9,247 bases of DNA from Candidatus Thorarchaeota archaeon. Its GTDB lineage: Archaea; Asgardarchaeota; Thorarchaeia; Thorarchaeales; Thorarchaeaceae. Of the stretch, positions 1 to 6,798 are shown piece after piece (position 1 is the first letter of the stretch; each line of letters starts with the position of its first letter). The notes beneath the pieces were generated by a model that saw only the letters and a list, made by a program, of their open reading frames with translations, made no database searches and was not told the origin of the DNA. Where the stretch lies: the NCBI GenBank assembly GCA_020355105.1, contig CP070658.1, positions 1,605,846 through 1,615,092 of the forward strand. Direction: 5' to 3'. A program made the translations under genes and the position numbers.

Positions 1-323
1 ACGATTGTCGCCGGTCCCATCATCAGTCCCAGCAGGAAGAAGTACTCGGCATACCTGTCAAGGGTGTGATCGAAGGTGGCTCCAAACTTGGAAGAAAGGT
101 CTGCTGCACGAGCAACAGCTCCATCAAACATGTCCATGACAACCGTAAGGAGCATCAAGACAAAACCCACAATGAGGTCTCCCAAATAGAAGACATACGC
201 AGTGATGAGAGCAACCAAAACGGTAAGTCCAGTTATCATATTGGGAGTAATCCCGGTTCTTGCAAGCAAACGTCCGACAGGCATCATGACTCTCTGATAG
301 CGTTCTCTTAGTTTTCCAAGCAT
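1..323 (-). CDS. CDP-alcohol phosphatidyltransferase, 5' part (archaetidylinositol-phosphate synthase-like)
   Basis: This integral membrane enzyme family transfers a phospho-head group between a CDP-activated lipid and an alcohol. In archaea it makes phospholipids such as archaetidylinositol phosphate. The visible 107 residues hold the complete family signature D-x2-D-G-x2-A-R-x8-G-x3-D-x3-D: D64, D67, G68, A71, R72, G81, D85 and D89. These residues bind the divalent metals and the CDP moiety in known members. Hydrophobic stretches lie at about residues 29-46, 50-66 and 92 onward. The N-terminal run LARTGITPNMIT is typical of the archaetidylinositol-phosphate synthase branch, but the head group cannot be fixed from half a protein. 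I chose ATG at 323, with GTGA five bases before it. An in-frame GTG at 332 follows an in-frame stop at 335-333 and is an alternative. The gene is cut by the window edge and lies 73 bases downstream of lysK on the same strand. Confidence 0.9.
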   Translation of the reverse strand, partial: MLGKLRERYQRVMMPVGRLLARTGITPNMITGLTVLVALITAYVFYLGDLIVGFVLMLLTVVMDMFDGAVARAADLSSKFGATFDHTLDRYAEYFFLLGLMMGPATI

Positions 324-396
324 GAGCTTCACTTATCCAAGACGCGGGTCGGGCTTCGCCCAAATTCAGACTGCTAATAAACGTGTTGTGGAGTGC
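324..396 (-). promoter_or_regulatory. lysK to phosphatidyltransferase spacer with possible TATA box
   Basis: On the minus strand the spacer holds TTTATTAG (381-374), which resembles an archaeal TATA element. A start site about 25 bases downstream would leave a short leader before the ATG at 323. The short hairpin GGGC-GAA-GCCC (349-363 with its flanking pairs) would then lie in that leader. The same AT-rich stretch also follows the inverted repeat at the end of lysK, so it could instead belong to a terminator. The two readings cannot be separated from sequence alone. Confidence 0.3.
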
Positions 397-405
397 TCAC
401 AACAC
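383..405. repeat. Perfect 8-bp inverted repeat over the lysK stop codon (candidate terminator)
   Basis: GTGTTGTG (383-390) and CACAACAC (398-405) are perfect reverse complements separated by seven bases. The lysK stop codon (399-397) straddles one arm and the loop. On the transcribed strand the stem-loop is followed by GTTTATT, a modest U-containing stretch. It could act as a terminator, an RNA-processing or stability element, or a weak attenuator between lysK and the lipid gene. Archaeal termination does not need a hairpin, so function is uncertain. Confidence 0.45.
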
Positions 406-2064
406 ACTCTTGATGCGCTTGAGGACCCATTCGTTTCCAAGAAGGTTCAAGAATCCACCCAGTCTAGGACCTGACTTACGGGAAATCAGGACCCTGTAGA
501 GAACGACAAATGCTCTCTTGTCCTTCATGCCCACTGACCGAGCAGTTTCAAAGACTTTGCTTTGTAGTTCTTCATCATCAAGAGGTTCCCCTTTTAAGAC
601 CCCGACGAATTCTCTGAGGAAATCCCGGTCTTCCTCGGTTATGGTGTCAATGATCTCCTTGGGCACAGAAGCAGGTACCTCTACTCTATCTCTTTCTGTT
701 CCATATTCCTGAGCCCAAGTCTTTGCTCTATGGAGTCTGATTGGGATCATGTCTTTCGCTTCTGTGGGGACTTCGTCCAGTCCATATTGCTTTTTGAGGA
801 CCTGTTCGCATCGTTCTAGAATCGTGGTAGAACCAAGAATATCCTGCATCTGTGAGGTTATGACTGCAAACTTGAAGGGTAGTTTGGGGATGTATTCCTC
901 TGGTACATTCTCAGGTAGACAGAGAGGGTATAGGAGTTCTGTGAGTTCTCTCTGATCTTCTGACACATCTTCTAGACCGTAGTAGACTCTCTCAAACCGA
1001 TCGAACTCATCAATCATGTCTGGGATTCGTTCAGGATGCAAGTCAATTGCTCTCTCAAGGCCAGGTTTCAGCACCAAGTAGCGGTATAACTCGGGAGATG
1101 CGAGCGATAGCCAGACTTTTGGACTGAATATAATCCCCTCAGAAGTCGCCATTGCCCGGCCGCCAATAAGCACCCACTCAAATGGGACCTTGACTGGACC
1201 ATCCCATCCAAAGACTCGTTTTGATACCTCCAAACCAGTGTCAAAAGACCCGCCCTTGACCGAATGGTCCTTTCCCGCAGGCTCACACGTCACATTGAGT
1301 ACATACCATTTTGCTGGCCAATCGATACGCCATGACAGTTTCACTCGAAGTTCTGAAAGGGGTGCATCAGTGCTATGGCCACATGATGGGCATGTGAACG
1401 AAACCATGTCAGTTTCAGGGTTATAGTCTGTAATCCTGTTTGGGACAATTTCACCCTTCGCTCCTGCCTGAATTCGTCCGCACGAAGGACAAATTGCAGA
1501 TACTGGATACCACGTTCTCATGGATTCGATGTAGTCCGCTTTCTGTTCATCATTGAAGTCACGGGCCACATATTCAATCAGTATATCACGAATGGTTTCT
1601 GTATTCCTCAGGCAAATACGGGTTGCTTCCTGCATCTCGGGAGTTTCGTAGAGCTTGCTCTGCCAGATTACCTCAGGATCAACACCAAACGCTGGAAATG
1701 TTTCTATGAGTTCATTGGCCACATGTGCTCCGAAGCTCTGACAGCAGCCAAACTCATCAGGCACATCAGAATATGGTTTACCAACCCATTCGTCAAGAGA
1801 AAGTGATACGCTAGGGGGGAATGAACGCACCGGGTCATAGTCGTCAACGACGAAGAGGGTGCGAGCACTCTTTCCAGCTTCAATGAGTTTCCTTTTGATG
1901 ACATCTGCTATGACAAGCTCACGAACGAATCCGATATGGATGCTTCCACTAGTACTCTTGCCTGTCGAAATCCGATAGACATCCACATCTCGTACTAGTA
2001 CTTGGTCCACAACATCACTTATCCAGTGGATGCTGTATTCCTCCTCTGGAAACCCATTGGACAA
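397..2064 (-). CDS. lysK: Class I lysyl-tRNA synthetase (LysRS-I)
   Basis: This cytosolic enzyme charges tRNA-Lys with lysine using ATP. The class I form occurs in many archaea and some bacteria in place of class II LysS. The 555-residue protein carries the HIGH-type motif SIHIGF (41-46), two zinc-binding CPSC pairs (192-195 and 225-228), the family run KLSWRIDWPAKW (242-253) and GKDH (264-267) followed by GGSFDTG. A C-terminal helical anticodon-recognition region fills roughly residues 330-555. The start is TTG at 2064, preceded by GGTGA seven bases away; an in-frame stop (TAG) lies 36 bases upstream and there is no in-frame ATG between. The KMSKS loop is degenerate: residues 303-310 read RAMATSEG, so the usual lysines are A304 and E309. 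The gene is 48 bases downstream of the ABC permease. Family assignment is secure; full catalytic competence is assumed. Confidence 0.95.
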   Translation of the reverse strand: MSNGFPEEEYSIHWISDVVDQVLVRDVDVYRISTGKSTSGSIHIGFVRELVIADVIKRKLIEAGKSARTLFVVDDYDPVRSFPPSVSLSLDEWVGKPYSDVPDEFGCCQSFGAHVANELIETFPAFGVDPEVIWQSKLYETPEMQEATRICLRNTETIRDILIEYVARDFNDEQKADYIESMRTWYPVSAICPSCGRIQAGAKGEIVPNRITDYNPETDMVSFTCPSCGHSTDAPLSELRVKLSWRIDWPAKWYVLNVTCEPAGKDHSVKGGSFDTGLEVSKRVFGWDGPVKVPFEWVLIGGRAMATSEGIIFSPKVWLSLASPELYRYLVLKPGLERAIDLHPERIPDMIDEFDRFERVYYGLEDVSEDQRELTELLYPLCLPENVPEEYIPKLPFKFAVITSQMQDILGSTTILERCEQVLKKQYGLDEVPTEAKDMIPIRLHRAKTWAQEYGTERDRVEVPASVPKEIIDTITEEDRDFLREFVGVLKGEPLDDEELQSKVFETARSVGMKDKRAFVVLYRVLISRKSGPRLGGFLNLLGNEWVLKRIKSVL

Positions 2065-2112
2065 CTGACCGTCACCACATTGAACCTCGGCCCTGTGCTA
2101 AAGAAGATTGCT

Positions 2113-3963
2113 CTAGACAGAGAACTCTGAGACCCTTAGCTCGGCCCTGCTATTGAATATCAGGTACACAGGGATGGCAGCCAAGACTACTACTGCCATA
2201 AGGGCAACCAGTGTTGTCACTATCGTCACAGGAAGATACAGGAGAGATGGGACAGCAGCCTCTGGGACTAGAAAGTAGATGCTGGAGAAGGTAGCAACAA
2301 GAACGGCCGGAATTCCAGACTTAAGACCCATGTCTATGCCCTCCGCCATCATTGTCTTTGCGATGAACATCGGACCGGCACCCACAGAACGCATTATCAC
2401 ATAGTCTCTGAGTCTTCCGAACACAGACACTAAGAGGTAGTTTACGAGGCCTAGGAATGCGCTTAGTAGTGCCATTACAGGTAGTGGCTGCAGAAGCATC
2501 CAGAAAGCACTGATAGTGTTCAGATTCTCTTCCAGAACCTCCTGCTGAAGATACACTGCCATCCCGTAGTCATCAGCCAAATCGGCAATCTGATCTATCA
2601 CCGACTGCTCGTATCTCTCTACCTGAACAAGGACCAAGTTGGCGCCAGTGACTCCATAGAGACTTTGCATTTGGTCCAAGCTCATGTATGCCACGTCACC
2701 ACCGTTCAGGATGTCAAAAGCCACCGCCTGAACATCTAGAGAAGCCCCCTGCACCTCGAGACTCTGAACCAAGGGGTCTACATAGAGCACATTCGCCATC
2801 TGACCGCCTATCCAGACCTGCGATGATGCGTTCACCTGTGCGCCCTCATAGTACCAATCGGATATTGTCGAACTCCAGTCAATCCCCACAATGAGTGCAG
2901 ACCCGGACCTATTCAGTCCAATGTACTCATACTGTTCAAGAGTGGGGTTCCATATGATGGCCGGACCTTCGCCGACGGTCTCATAGGACAGTAGCCGCTG
3001 GTCAATATCACCAGTTCCCGCCATACCCGTCAATGCCGCAACGAGGTCAGTCGAAACCATGTAGGACTCGTTCATGAAATCAAATGAGCTGTCGAGCTTG
3101 GTGCCAGTCAGTGAATATGCTGCATAGTATTGATCCAAGAGATCAGCGTCCCCAACAGCAACAACGTGTGTGCCCATAGATCGAATGACGTATGCATCAG
3201 TGGTAGCCTCAACAAGACCCCCACCAATCCATAGAAGTGAGGCTAGAGATATGCTCAGGAACAATGAGAGGAGGGTTCTGCGCGTCCCTGTGAATCGACG
3301 TCCCGTGGCTTTCGTGGCGATACGAAAGGGCAGACCAAAGGTGTCCAAGTAACCAACTTTCTGAACTTTCGTGCCAATGTCGGGATTAAGGGCATCAATG
3401 GGGGATTCATGCACGATGTTGTAGATTGGCCTCTGTGCAGCAAAGTATCCAACAAAAAGATAGATTGCACTCAGTCCCACCACATGGAGCCAAGGGAATG
3501 ACGAGCTGATTACCAAGTTGGTGACCACAGAGGACAGCCAGAGGAGTCCGAGCACATAGAGAAACGCTCCAATAGCGACACCAAGCACAAGACTGGAACC
3601 GAGCATGATCAGAGCTTGCGCCATGAAATGGTCGAATATCGTGTCCATCAAAGTCCCAATCGACTTCATCAGACCTATGTCCTTTCTGCGAGTCACCATC
3701 TCTAGGGACACCGTGCTGGAGATAACAACAGCACCAAGAATCAACACCAGAACAATCGTGGCCCAGATAAAGGTCTCAAAGAACACCCCGAGTGATGTGG
3801 TTGTATCGCTCGAAGTCACGAACGATGTCACATCAAGAAGCACGTTACCAAATAGGAATAGGAAGGTAGTCGCGGCCACCACGGTTGTCATCGAAACCAG
3901 AATCAGGGTGCTTCTGAAGGGCCTTCTCTTCAAGTCCTTGGAAGCGTAGTCCTGTTCAGACAT
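2113..3963 (-). CDS. ABC transporter permease with two FtsX-fold halves
   Basis: This is the membrane subunit of a MacB/LolCDE-type (mechanotransmission) ABC system. Such systems typically export or extract lipids, peptides or lipoproteins rather than importing solutes. The 616 residues show eight likely membrane segments: about 17-42, 66-88, 114-142, 158-176, 230-250, 488-515, 548-566 and 574-602. Each half has the cytosolic coupling motif after its second helix: RRKDIGLMKSIG (92-103) and GRLRDYVIMRSVG (516-528). The halves are unequal. Only about 23 residues separate helices 1 and 2, whereas about 235 residues (255-487) form an extracellular domain between helices 5 and 6. ATG at 3963 overlaps the ATPase stop by 8 bases (ATGTCTGA), so the pair is co-transcribed and probably translationally coupled. 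The substrate is unknown. Confidence 0.9.
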   Translation of the reverse strand: MSEQDYASKDLKRRPFRSTLILVSMTTVVAATTFLFLFGNVLLDVTSFVTSSDTTTSLGVFFETFIWATIVLVLILGAVVISSTVSLEMVTRRKDIGLMKSIGTLMDTIFDHFMAQALIMLGSSLVLGVAIGAFLYVLGLLWLSSVVTNLVISSSFPWLHVVGLSAIYLFVGYFAAQRPIYNIVHESPIDALNPDIGTKVQKVGYLDTFGLPFRIATKATGRRFTGTRRTLLSLFLSISLASLLWIGGGLVEATTDAYVIRSMGTHVVAVGDADLLDQYYAAYSLTGTKLDSSFDFMNESYMVSTDLVAALTGMAGTGDIDQRLLSYETVGEGPAIIWNPTLEQYEYIGLNRSGSALIVGIDWSSTISDWYYEGAQVNASSQVWIGGQMANVLYVDPLVQSLEVQGASLDVQAVAFDILNGGDVAYMSLDQMQSLYGVTGANLVLVQVERYEQSVIDQIADLADDYGMAVYLQQEVLEENLNTISAFWMLLQPLPVMALLSAFLGLVNYLLVSVFGRLRDYVIMRSVGAGPMFIAKTMMAEGIDMGLKSGIPAVLVATFSSIYFLVPEAAVPSLLYLPVTIVTTLVALMAVVVLAAIPVYLIFNSRAELRVSEFSV

Positions 3964-4705
3964 CAGTGGATAACTCTCCGTTTGTCATCCGAAGATGGCG
4001 GACACCAGGGGTTTCAATGATATGTTCGTCATGGGTCATGGCAATCACGGCCTTTCCTTGACGGTGCAGTTCACGTAGCAGACTACGCACCATCTCTGCG
4101 CTGTCTGCGTCAAGGTTTGCAGTGGGCTCATCAGCTAGGATTATCGGAGGGTCGTTAGCCATCGCCCTTGCAACTGCAACCCGCTGTTGCTCTCCAGAGC
4201 TTAGTTGCCAAGGTAGGTGGTCTACCCGCTCTGCCAAACTCACCGTTTCAAGTAGTTTCAGCGCATCACTGCGTATTTCGGCAAGAGGCTTGTCAGAGAG
4301 CTGCATCGGAAACATGACATTCTCTAATGCCGTTAGAGTGGAGATTAGATTGTAGCTTTGGAAAATAAAACCGGTATTGACAAGGCGGAATGTTGCCCTG
4401 AACGATTCATCATAATCCCCAATTGGCACATCCATCACAAAGACTCGTCCATCGGTGGCGTAGTCAATAGCACCAATAAGGTTCAGAAGCGTAGTCTTCC
4501 CAGAACCAGATGGGCCAGAAACCGCAACAAACTCTTCCGTGTGGACATCTAGCGTGACATCTCGAAGTGCGTCTATCTCTCTCTTCCCGATGCTGTATCT
4601 TCTAGACACATTCACAAGGCGGACAGCGCTTGACACACGTTCTGTTTCTTCGAGGTCTATGTCTTCGTAGGTGTCATCTGCAGTCCAGACATCTTCGTCG
4701 GCCAT
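3956..4705 (-). CDS. ABC transporter ATP-binding protein, LolD/MacB type
   Basis: This cytosolic ATPase powers the FtsX-fold permease encoded immediately downstream. The 249-residue protein has Walker A GPSGSGKT (64-71), Q-loop Q116, the ABC signature LSSGEQQRVAVARA (168-181), Walker B IILADEP (187-193) with catalytic E192, a D-loop at NLDA and H-loop H225. The signature has Ser where LSGGE is usual, a mild substitution. All catalytic residues are present. An acidic N-terminal extension of about 25 residues, rich in D, E and T, precedes the nucleotide-binding fold and is longer than in typical LolD proteins. I chose ATG at 4705 because GAGGG lies eight bases upstream. A TTG at 4720 would place that ribosome site inside the gene. 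The substrate cannot be told from this subunit. Confidence 0.93.
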   Translation of the reverse strand: MADEDVWTADDTYEDIDLEETERVSSAVRLVNVSRRYSIGKREIDALRDVTLDVHTEEFVAVSGPSGSGKTTLLNLIGAIDYATDGRVFVMDVPIGDYDESFRATFRLVNTGFIFQSYNLISTLTALENVMFPMQLSDKPLAEIRSDALKLLETVSLAERVDHLPWQLSSGEQQRVAVARAMANDPPIILADEPTANLDADSAEMVRSLLRELHRQGKAVIAMTHDEHIIETPGVRHLRMTNGELSTDV

Positions 4706-4786
4706 TATTCGATCCCTCAATAGCTGATGCTGTGAGTGGTCACACCGCCAGGGCTGATGAACCTGACTCCAGCTTCACAATTGATG

Positions 4787-4796
4787 AAAGATAAAG
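4787..4796 (-). promoter_or_regulatory. Possible TATA box for the ABC pair
   Basis: On the minus strand the bases read CTTTATCTTT, an AT-rich stretch in the 106-base gap between the membrane regulator and the ATPase gene. A start about 25 bases downstream would give a leader of roughly 60 bases before the ATG at 4705. It resembles but does not match the archaeal consensus, and the genes could also be transcribed from further upstream. Confidence 0.25.
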
Positions 4797-4811
4797 GTAG
4801 GGGTACTTCAA

Positions 4812-5615
4812 CTATTGTACCAACAGGCCGAAACTGGCGAGAGAAACTCTTGCCCAATCGCTGAGAATGACTGGGCGCTCCCTTCCAAAGACCCGGACTA
4901 CTCTCAGAACGTCATTCTTGATCAGACTGCTCACGTAGTAGGAGATCAGACTCTTGTCCAGCGAGAGAGTCCGACTTAGTTCTGCTTGAGTTATACGACC
5001 GTTAGCGATGCACTCCCTGAGCACCAACTGTACAGTAGGATTTCTTGAGAGTGAAGTCAATCTAAGCACCTGTTCATCATCACTAAAACCACTAAGATAC
5101 AGGTGCCGAGCATTCCCATTTCGCATGGAAACGACTATGCCATCGTGCTCGAGATTGTTCAGATGGTACTGCAATGCGCCCATCGCACATCCGATACTGC
5201 GATGAAGCTCTCTCAGATGTATTCCTGGGCTGTTGGAGATGATGTCCAATACTCGGTCCCGCAGCTTCTGAGGCCGCTCATGTTCCTTACGTTCCATTGA
5301 AACTGTTCCAATAACCAAGAGAAGGGACCCAGTAGCAATGGACTGAGTCAATCCGTCAGATAGTATAACAGTTGTTCCAAATTCGACAGCGAGAAGAGCG
5401 AAATCTAGTCCCACAGACGTTGTGTTCTTGTACCAAGTAGGCCGGGCATCCAAATCGCACAAGACGGGAACTGCAGAGGAAGAATGGGAAACGTCCTGAA
5501 CGATGAGCGACTCACTACTGGAGCCAAAACCAAATAGGACTAGTCCTGCAATGCTTGATCCAAGCAGTGCCAGGCATAGTACAAGAATGGCTTTTCGTTT
5601 CCAGGCTGGCCGCAT
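4812..5615 (-). CDS. Membrane-anchored regulator with tandem winged-helix domains
   Basis: This 267-residue protein looks like a one-component membrane-bound transcription regulator. A positively charged N-terminus (RPAWKRK) leads into a membrane segment at about 8-30. An exposed stretch follows (31 to about 80), then a second hydrophobic region at about 85-106. A charged linker leads to two winged helix-turn-helix domains at about 117-172 and 192-255. The recognition-helix-like runs are MGALQYHLNNLEHDGIV and KSLISYYVSSLIKNDVL, both with the Y-H/Y-V-x-x-L pattern of MarR/ArsR-like domains. Topology would put the DNA-binding part in the cytosol and the short loop outside. The ATG at 5615 has GGTGG nine bases upstream. 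The gene lies directly upstream of the ABC pair, so regulation of that exporter is a reasonable inference. An inverted repeat 21 bases upstream of the start suggests autoregulation. Confidence 0.82.
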   Translation of the reverse strand: MRPAWKRKAILVLCLALLGSSIAGLVLFGFGSSSESLIVQDVSHSSSAVPVLCDLDARPTWYKNTTSVGLDFALLAVEFGTTVILSDGLTQSIATGSLLLVIGTVSMERKEHERPQKLRDRVLDIISNSPGIHLRELHRSIGCAMGALQYHLNNLEHDGIVVSMRNGNARHLYLSGFSDDEQVLRLTSLSRNPTVQLVLRECIANGRITQAELSRTLSLDKSLISYYVSSLIKNDVLRVVRVFGRERPVILSDWARVSLASFGLLVQ

Positions 5616-5635
5616 TTGGTCTGTCCACCGTTTTG

Positions 5636-5654
5636 ACTAGCACCTGAAGCTAGT
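5636..5654. repeat. Inverted repeat upstream of the membrane-anchored regulator (candidate operator)
   Basis: ACTAGC (5636-5641) and GCTAGT (5649-5654) are perfect reverse complements with a seven-base spacer, a 19-base dyad. It ends 20 bases before the regulator's ATG, just upstream of its ribosome site. The size and symmetry suit a dimeric winged-helix protein, so autoregulation is possible. A 5'-leader hairpin is the alternative. Confidence 0.4.
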
Positions 5655-5694
5655 TAAGCAATGCGTATGGTCAAGGTATGTACTATTGGTCATC

Positions 5695-6243
5695 CTATTC
5701 TTGAGCGGGATGGGATAAAGTTATCCTGAATCTGCAAGCGTCCATCTTGGCGGCCATGCAAGTGTCCTCTGTGACAACTAACTTCTCATACTCAATCTTA
5801 TTGAAATCAACCAGATACTCAGTAATGGCTTCGATGAAGCCCTTCAGGAAGAAACAGGAGGGCTCTTCTGATTCATACCCGGAGGCGTACGGATTGTCAG
5901 GGATTCTAAGCACTGCCTCTTCATCATACGAAGCCTTGAAGATGTTTTCAATGGCGACATCACCAAAGGGAACGAGAAGGAAAGACAGAACGGTCTTGAC
6001 AAAGTCTACGATTTCCTTGAAGTTCTTAGGAGGTTTCTGCTTTCCAATCTTGAAGTATTCTCGCTGTGCCTCCAGACCAGCGAGACGACCGGCGCTGTAG
6101 TAGAGGTCTCTGACTTGATCAGGAAACATGAACCCGATTCGGTTTGCGAGCTTGTTCCAAGTCTTCGCAAAAAAGGCCTTCATCAAGTCCTTGTCTTTGA
6201 GTCTGCCCTGCCACCAGGGGATTACTTCTTCGCGCCTAGACAT
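5695..6243 (-). CDS. V4R-domain-like protein
   Basis: This 182-residue soluble protein ends in a pattern typical of V4R (4-vinyl reductase-like) domains, the fold shared with TRAPP/Bet3 proteins and with small-molecule-binding regulator domains. The pattern is C130, then FLKGF (132-136), then T159-E-D-T-C162-x7-C170-R-F-R-I. The first 70 residues are helical and basic, with many aromatics. ATG at 6243 is preceded by GGAGG seven bases away, a very strong ribosome site. A TTG at 6330 in the same frame would overlap the upstream gene and lacks such a site. The upstream neighbour, 62 bases away, is a related five-cysteine protein with the same C-x7-C ending, so the two are probably ancient paralogues working together. 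The ligand is unknown; metal, haem or hydrophobic ligands are known in the wider fold. Confidence 0.75.
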   Translation of the reverse strand: MSRREEVIPWWQGRLKDKDLMKAFFAKTWNKLANRIGFMFPDQVRDLYYSAGRLAGLEAQREYFKIGKQKPPKNFKEIVDFVKTVLSFLLVPFGDVAIENIFKASYDEEAVLRIPDNPYASGYESEEPSCFFLKGFIEAITEYLVDFNKIEYEKLVVTEDTCMAAKMDACRFRITLSHPAQE

Positions 6244-6305
6244 TGTCGCGCCTCCGTCGAATTCGGAAGCGAACAGAGTGTTAAGTGCTTCGTGCCAAAC
6301 AATCC

Positions 6306-6770
6306 CTAGAAACGAATAATCCAGGTACAATTGCCATCTCCAGTTGCTCTACAGAGTTCTTGAGATACCCTGGCCTCAACTCCTTTGAACTCGAGAATCG
6401 CTTCAAGAACACCACTGAAACCTTCACAGTACCCAAATCCATGCATTCCTTCGAGAGTGATGTCTTGACACCACATGCAATTCTTGTCTGTTACACGTAC
6501 AGTGTCAGCAGAAGAGTAGTCAACATTTGACGGCTTCCTGTTGTGAAGCAACCTGAAGATTGATTCAACCAGCTTTGGCACATCTTCGCCACCAGATACG
6601 CTGTTCGTCTTTTCAGCCAACTCTGTAGAAAGATAGAGCTGAAATCCCATCTCTTTCCCTACTTCACGCAACTTCTCGTTGGCTTCGTCAATGTCGTTGG
6701 TTTCTGAAAGGACTCTGCCAACCCACTGAGAATAGAGACTAACTAGCAATGGATTCTCAATCTTAGGCAT
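6306..6770 (-). CDS. Five-cysteine V4R/TRAPP-like protein
   Basis: This 154-residue protein has an all-helical N-terminal half followed by a V4R-like C-terminal half: C98-M-W-C101, GFGYCEGF (111-118, C115) and E138-L-C140-x7-C148-T-W-I-I-R-F. Ending at the C-x7-C-x-[WF] element is typical of V4R domains and resembles archaeal TRAPP/Bet3-fold proteins of similar length. The CxxC pair plus three more cysteines could bind zinc or an iron-sulfur cluster, or sense redox state; this is inference. ATG at 6770 has GAGGT nine bases upstream. The gene starts 28 bases after the roadblock-like gene and precedes the second V4R gene by 62 bases, so a three-gene transcript is likely. No membrane segment is visible. 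Confidence 0.75.
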   Translation of the reverse strand: MPKIENPLLVSLYSQWVGRVLSETNDIDEANEKLREVGKEMGFQLYLSTELAEKTNSVSGGEDVPKLVESIFRLLHNRKPSNVDYSSADTVRVTDKNCMWCQDITLEGMHGFGYCEGFSGVLEAILEFKGVEARVSQELCRATGDGNCTWIIRF

Positions 6771-6798
6771 TGTTTTGGAACCTCATGGACACGCTGAA

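Noticed and set aside
124..363. Minus-strand open frame with many Cys and His residues
   Set aside because: The Cys/His richness arises from reading the phosphatidyltransferase gene in the wrong frame. The true frame contains the complete catalytic signature.
3605..3949. A 114-codon plus-strand open frame
   Set aside because: It is antisense to the membrane region of the ABC permease, has no ribosome site or domain pattern, and the permease frame is clearly real.
4706..4720. Five-residue extension of the ABC ATPase from TTG 4720
   Set aside because: The GAGGG ribosome site would fall inside the coding region; ATG 4705 is correctly spaced from it.
6244..6330. N-terminal extension of the second V4R gene from TTG 6330
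   Set aside because: It would overlap the upstream gene's end and lacks a ribosome site, whereas ATG 6243 has GGAGG at ideal spacing.
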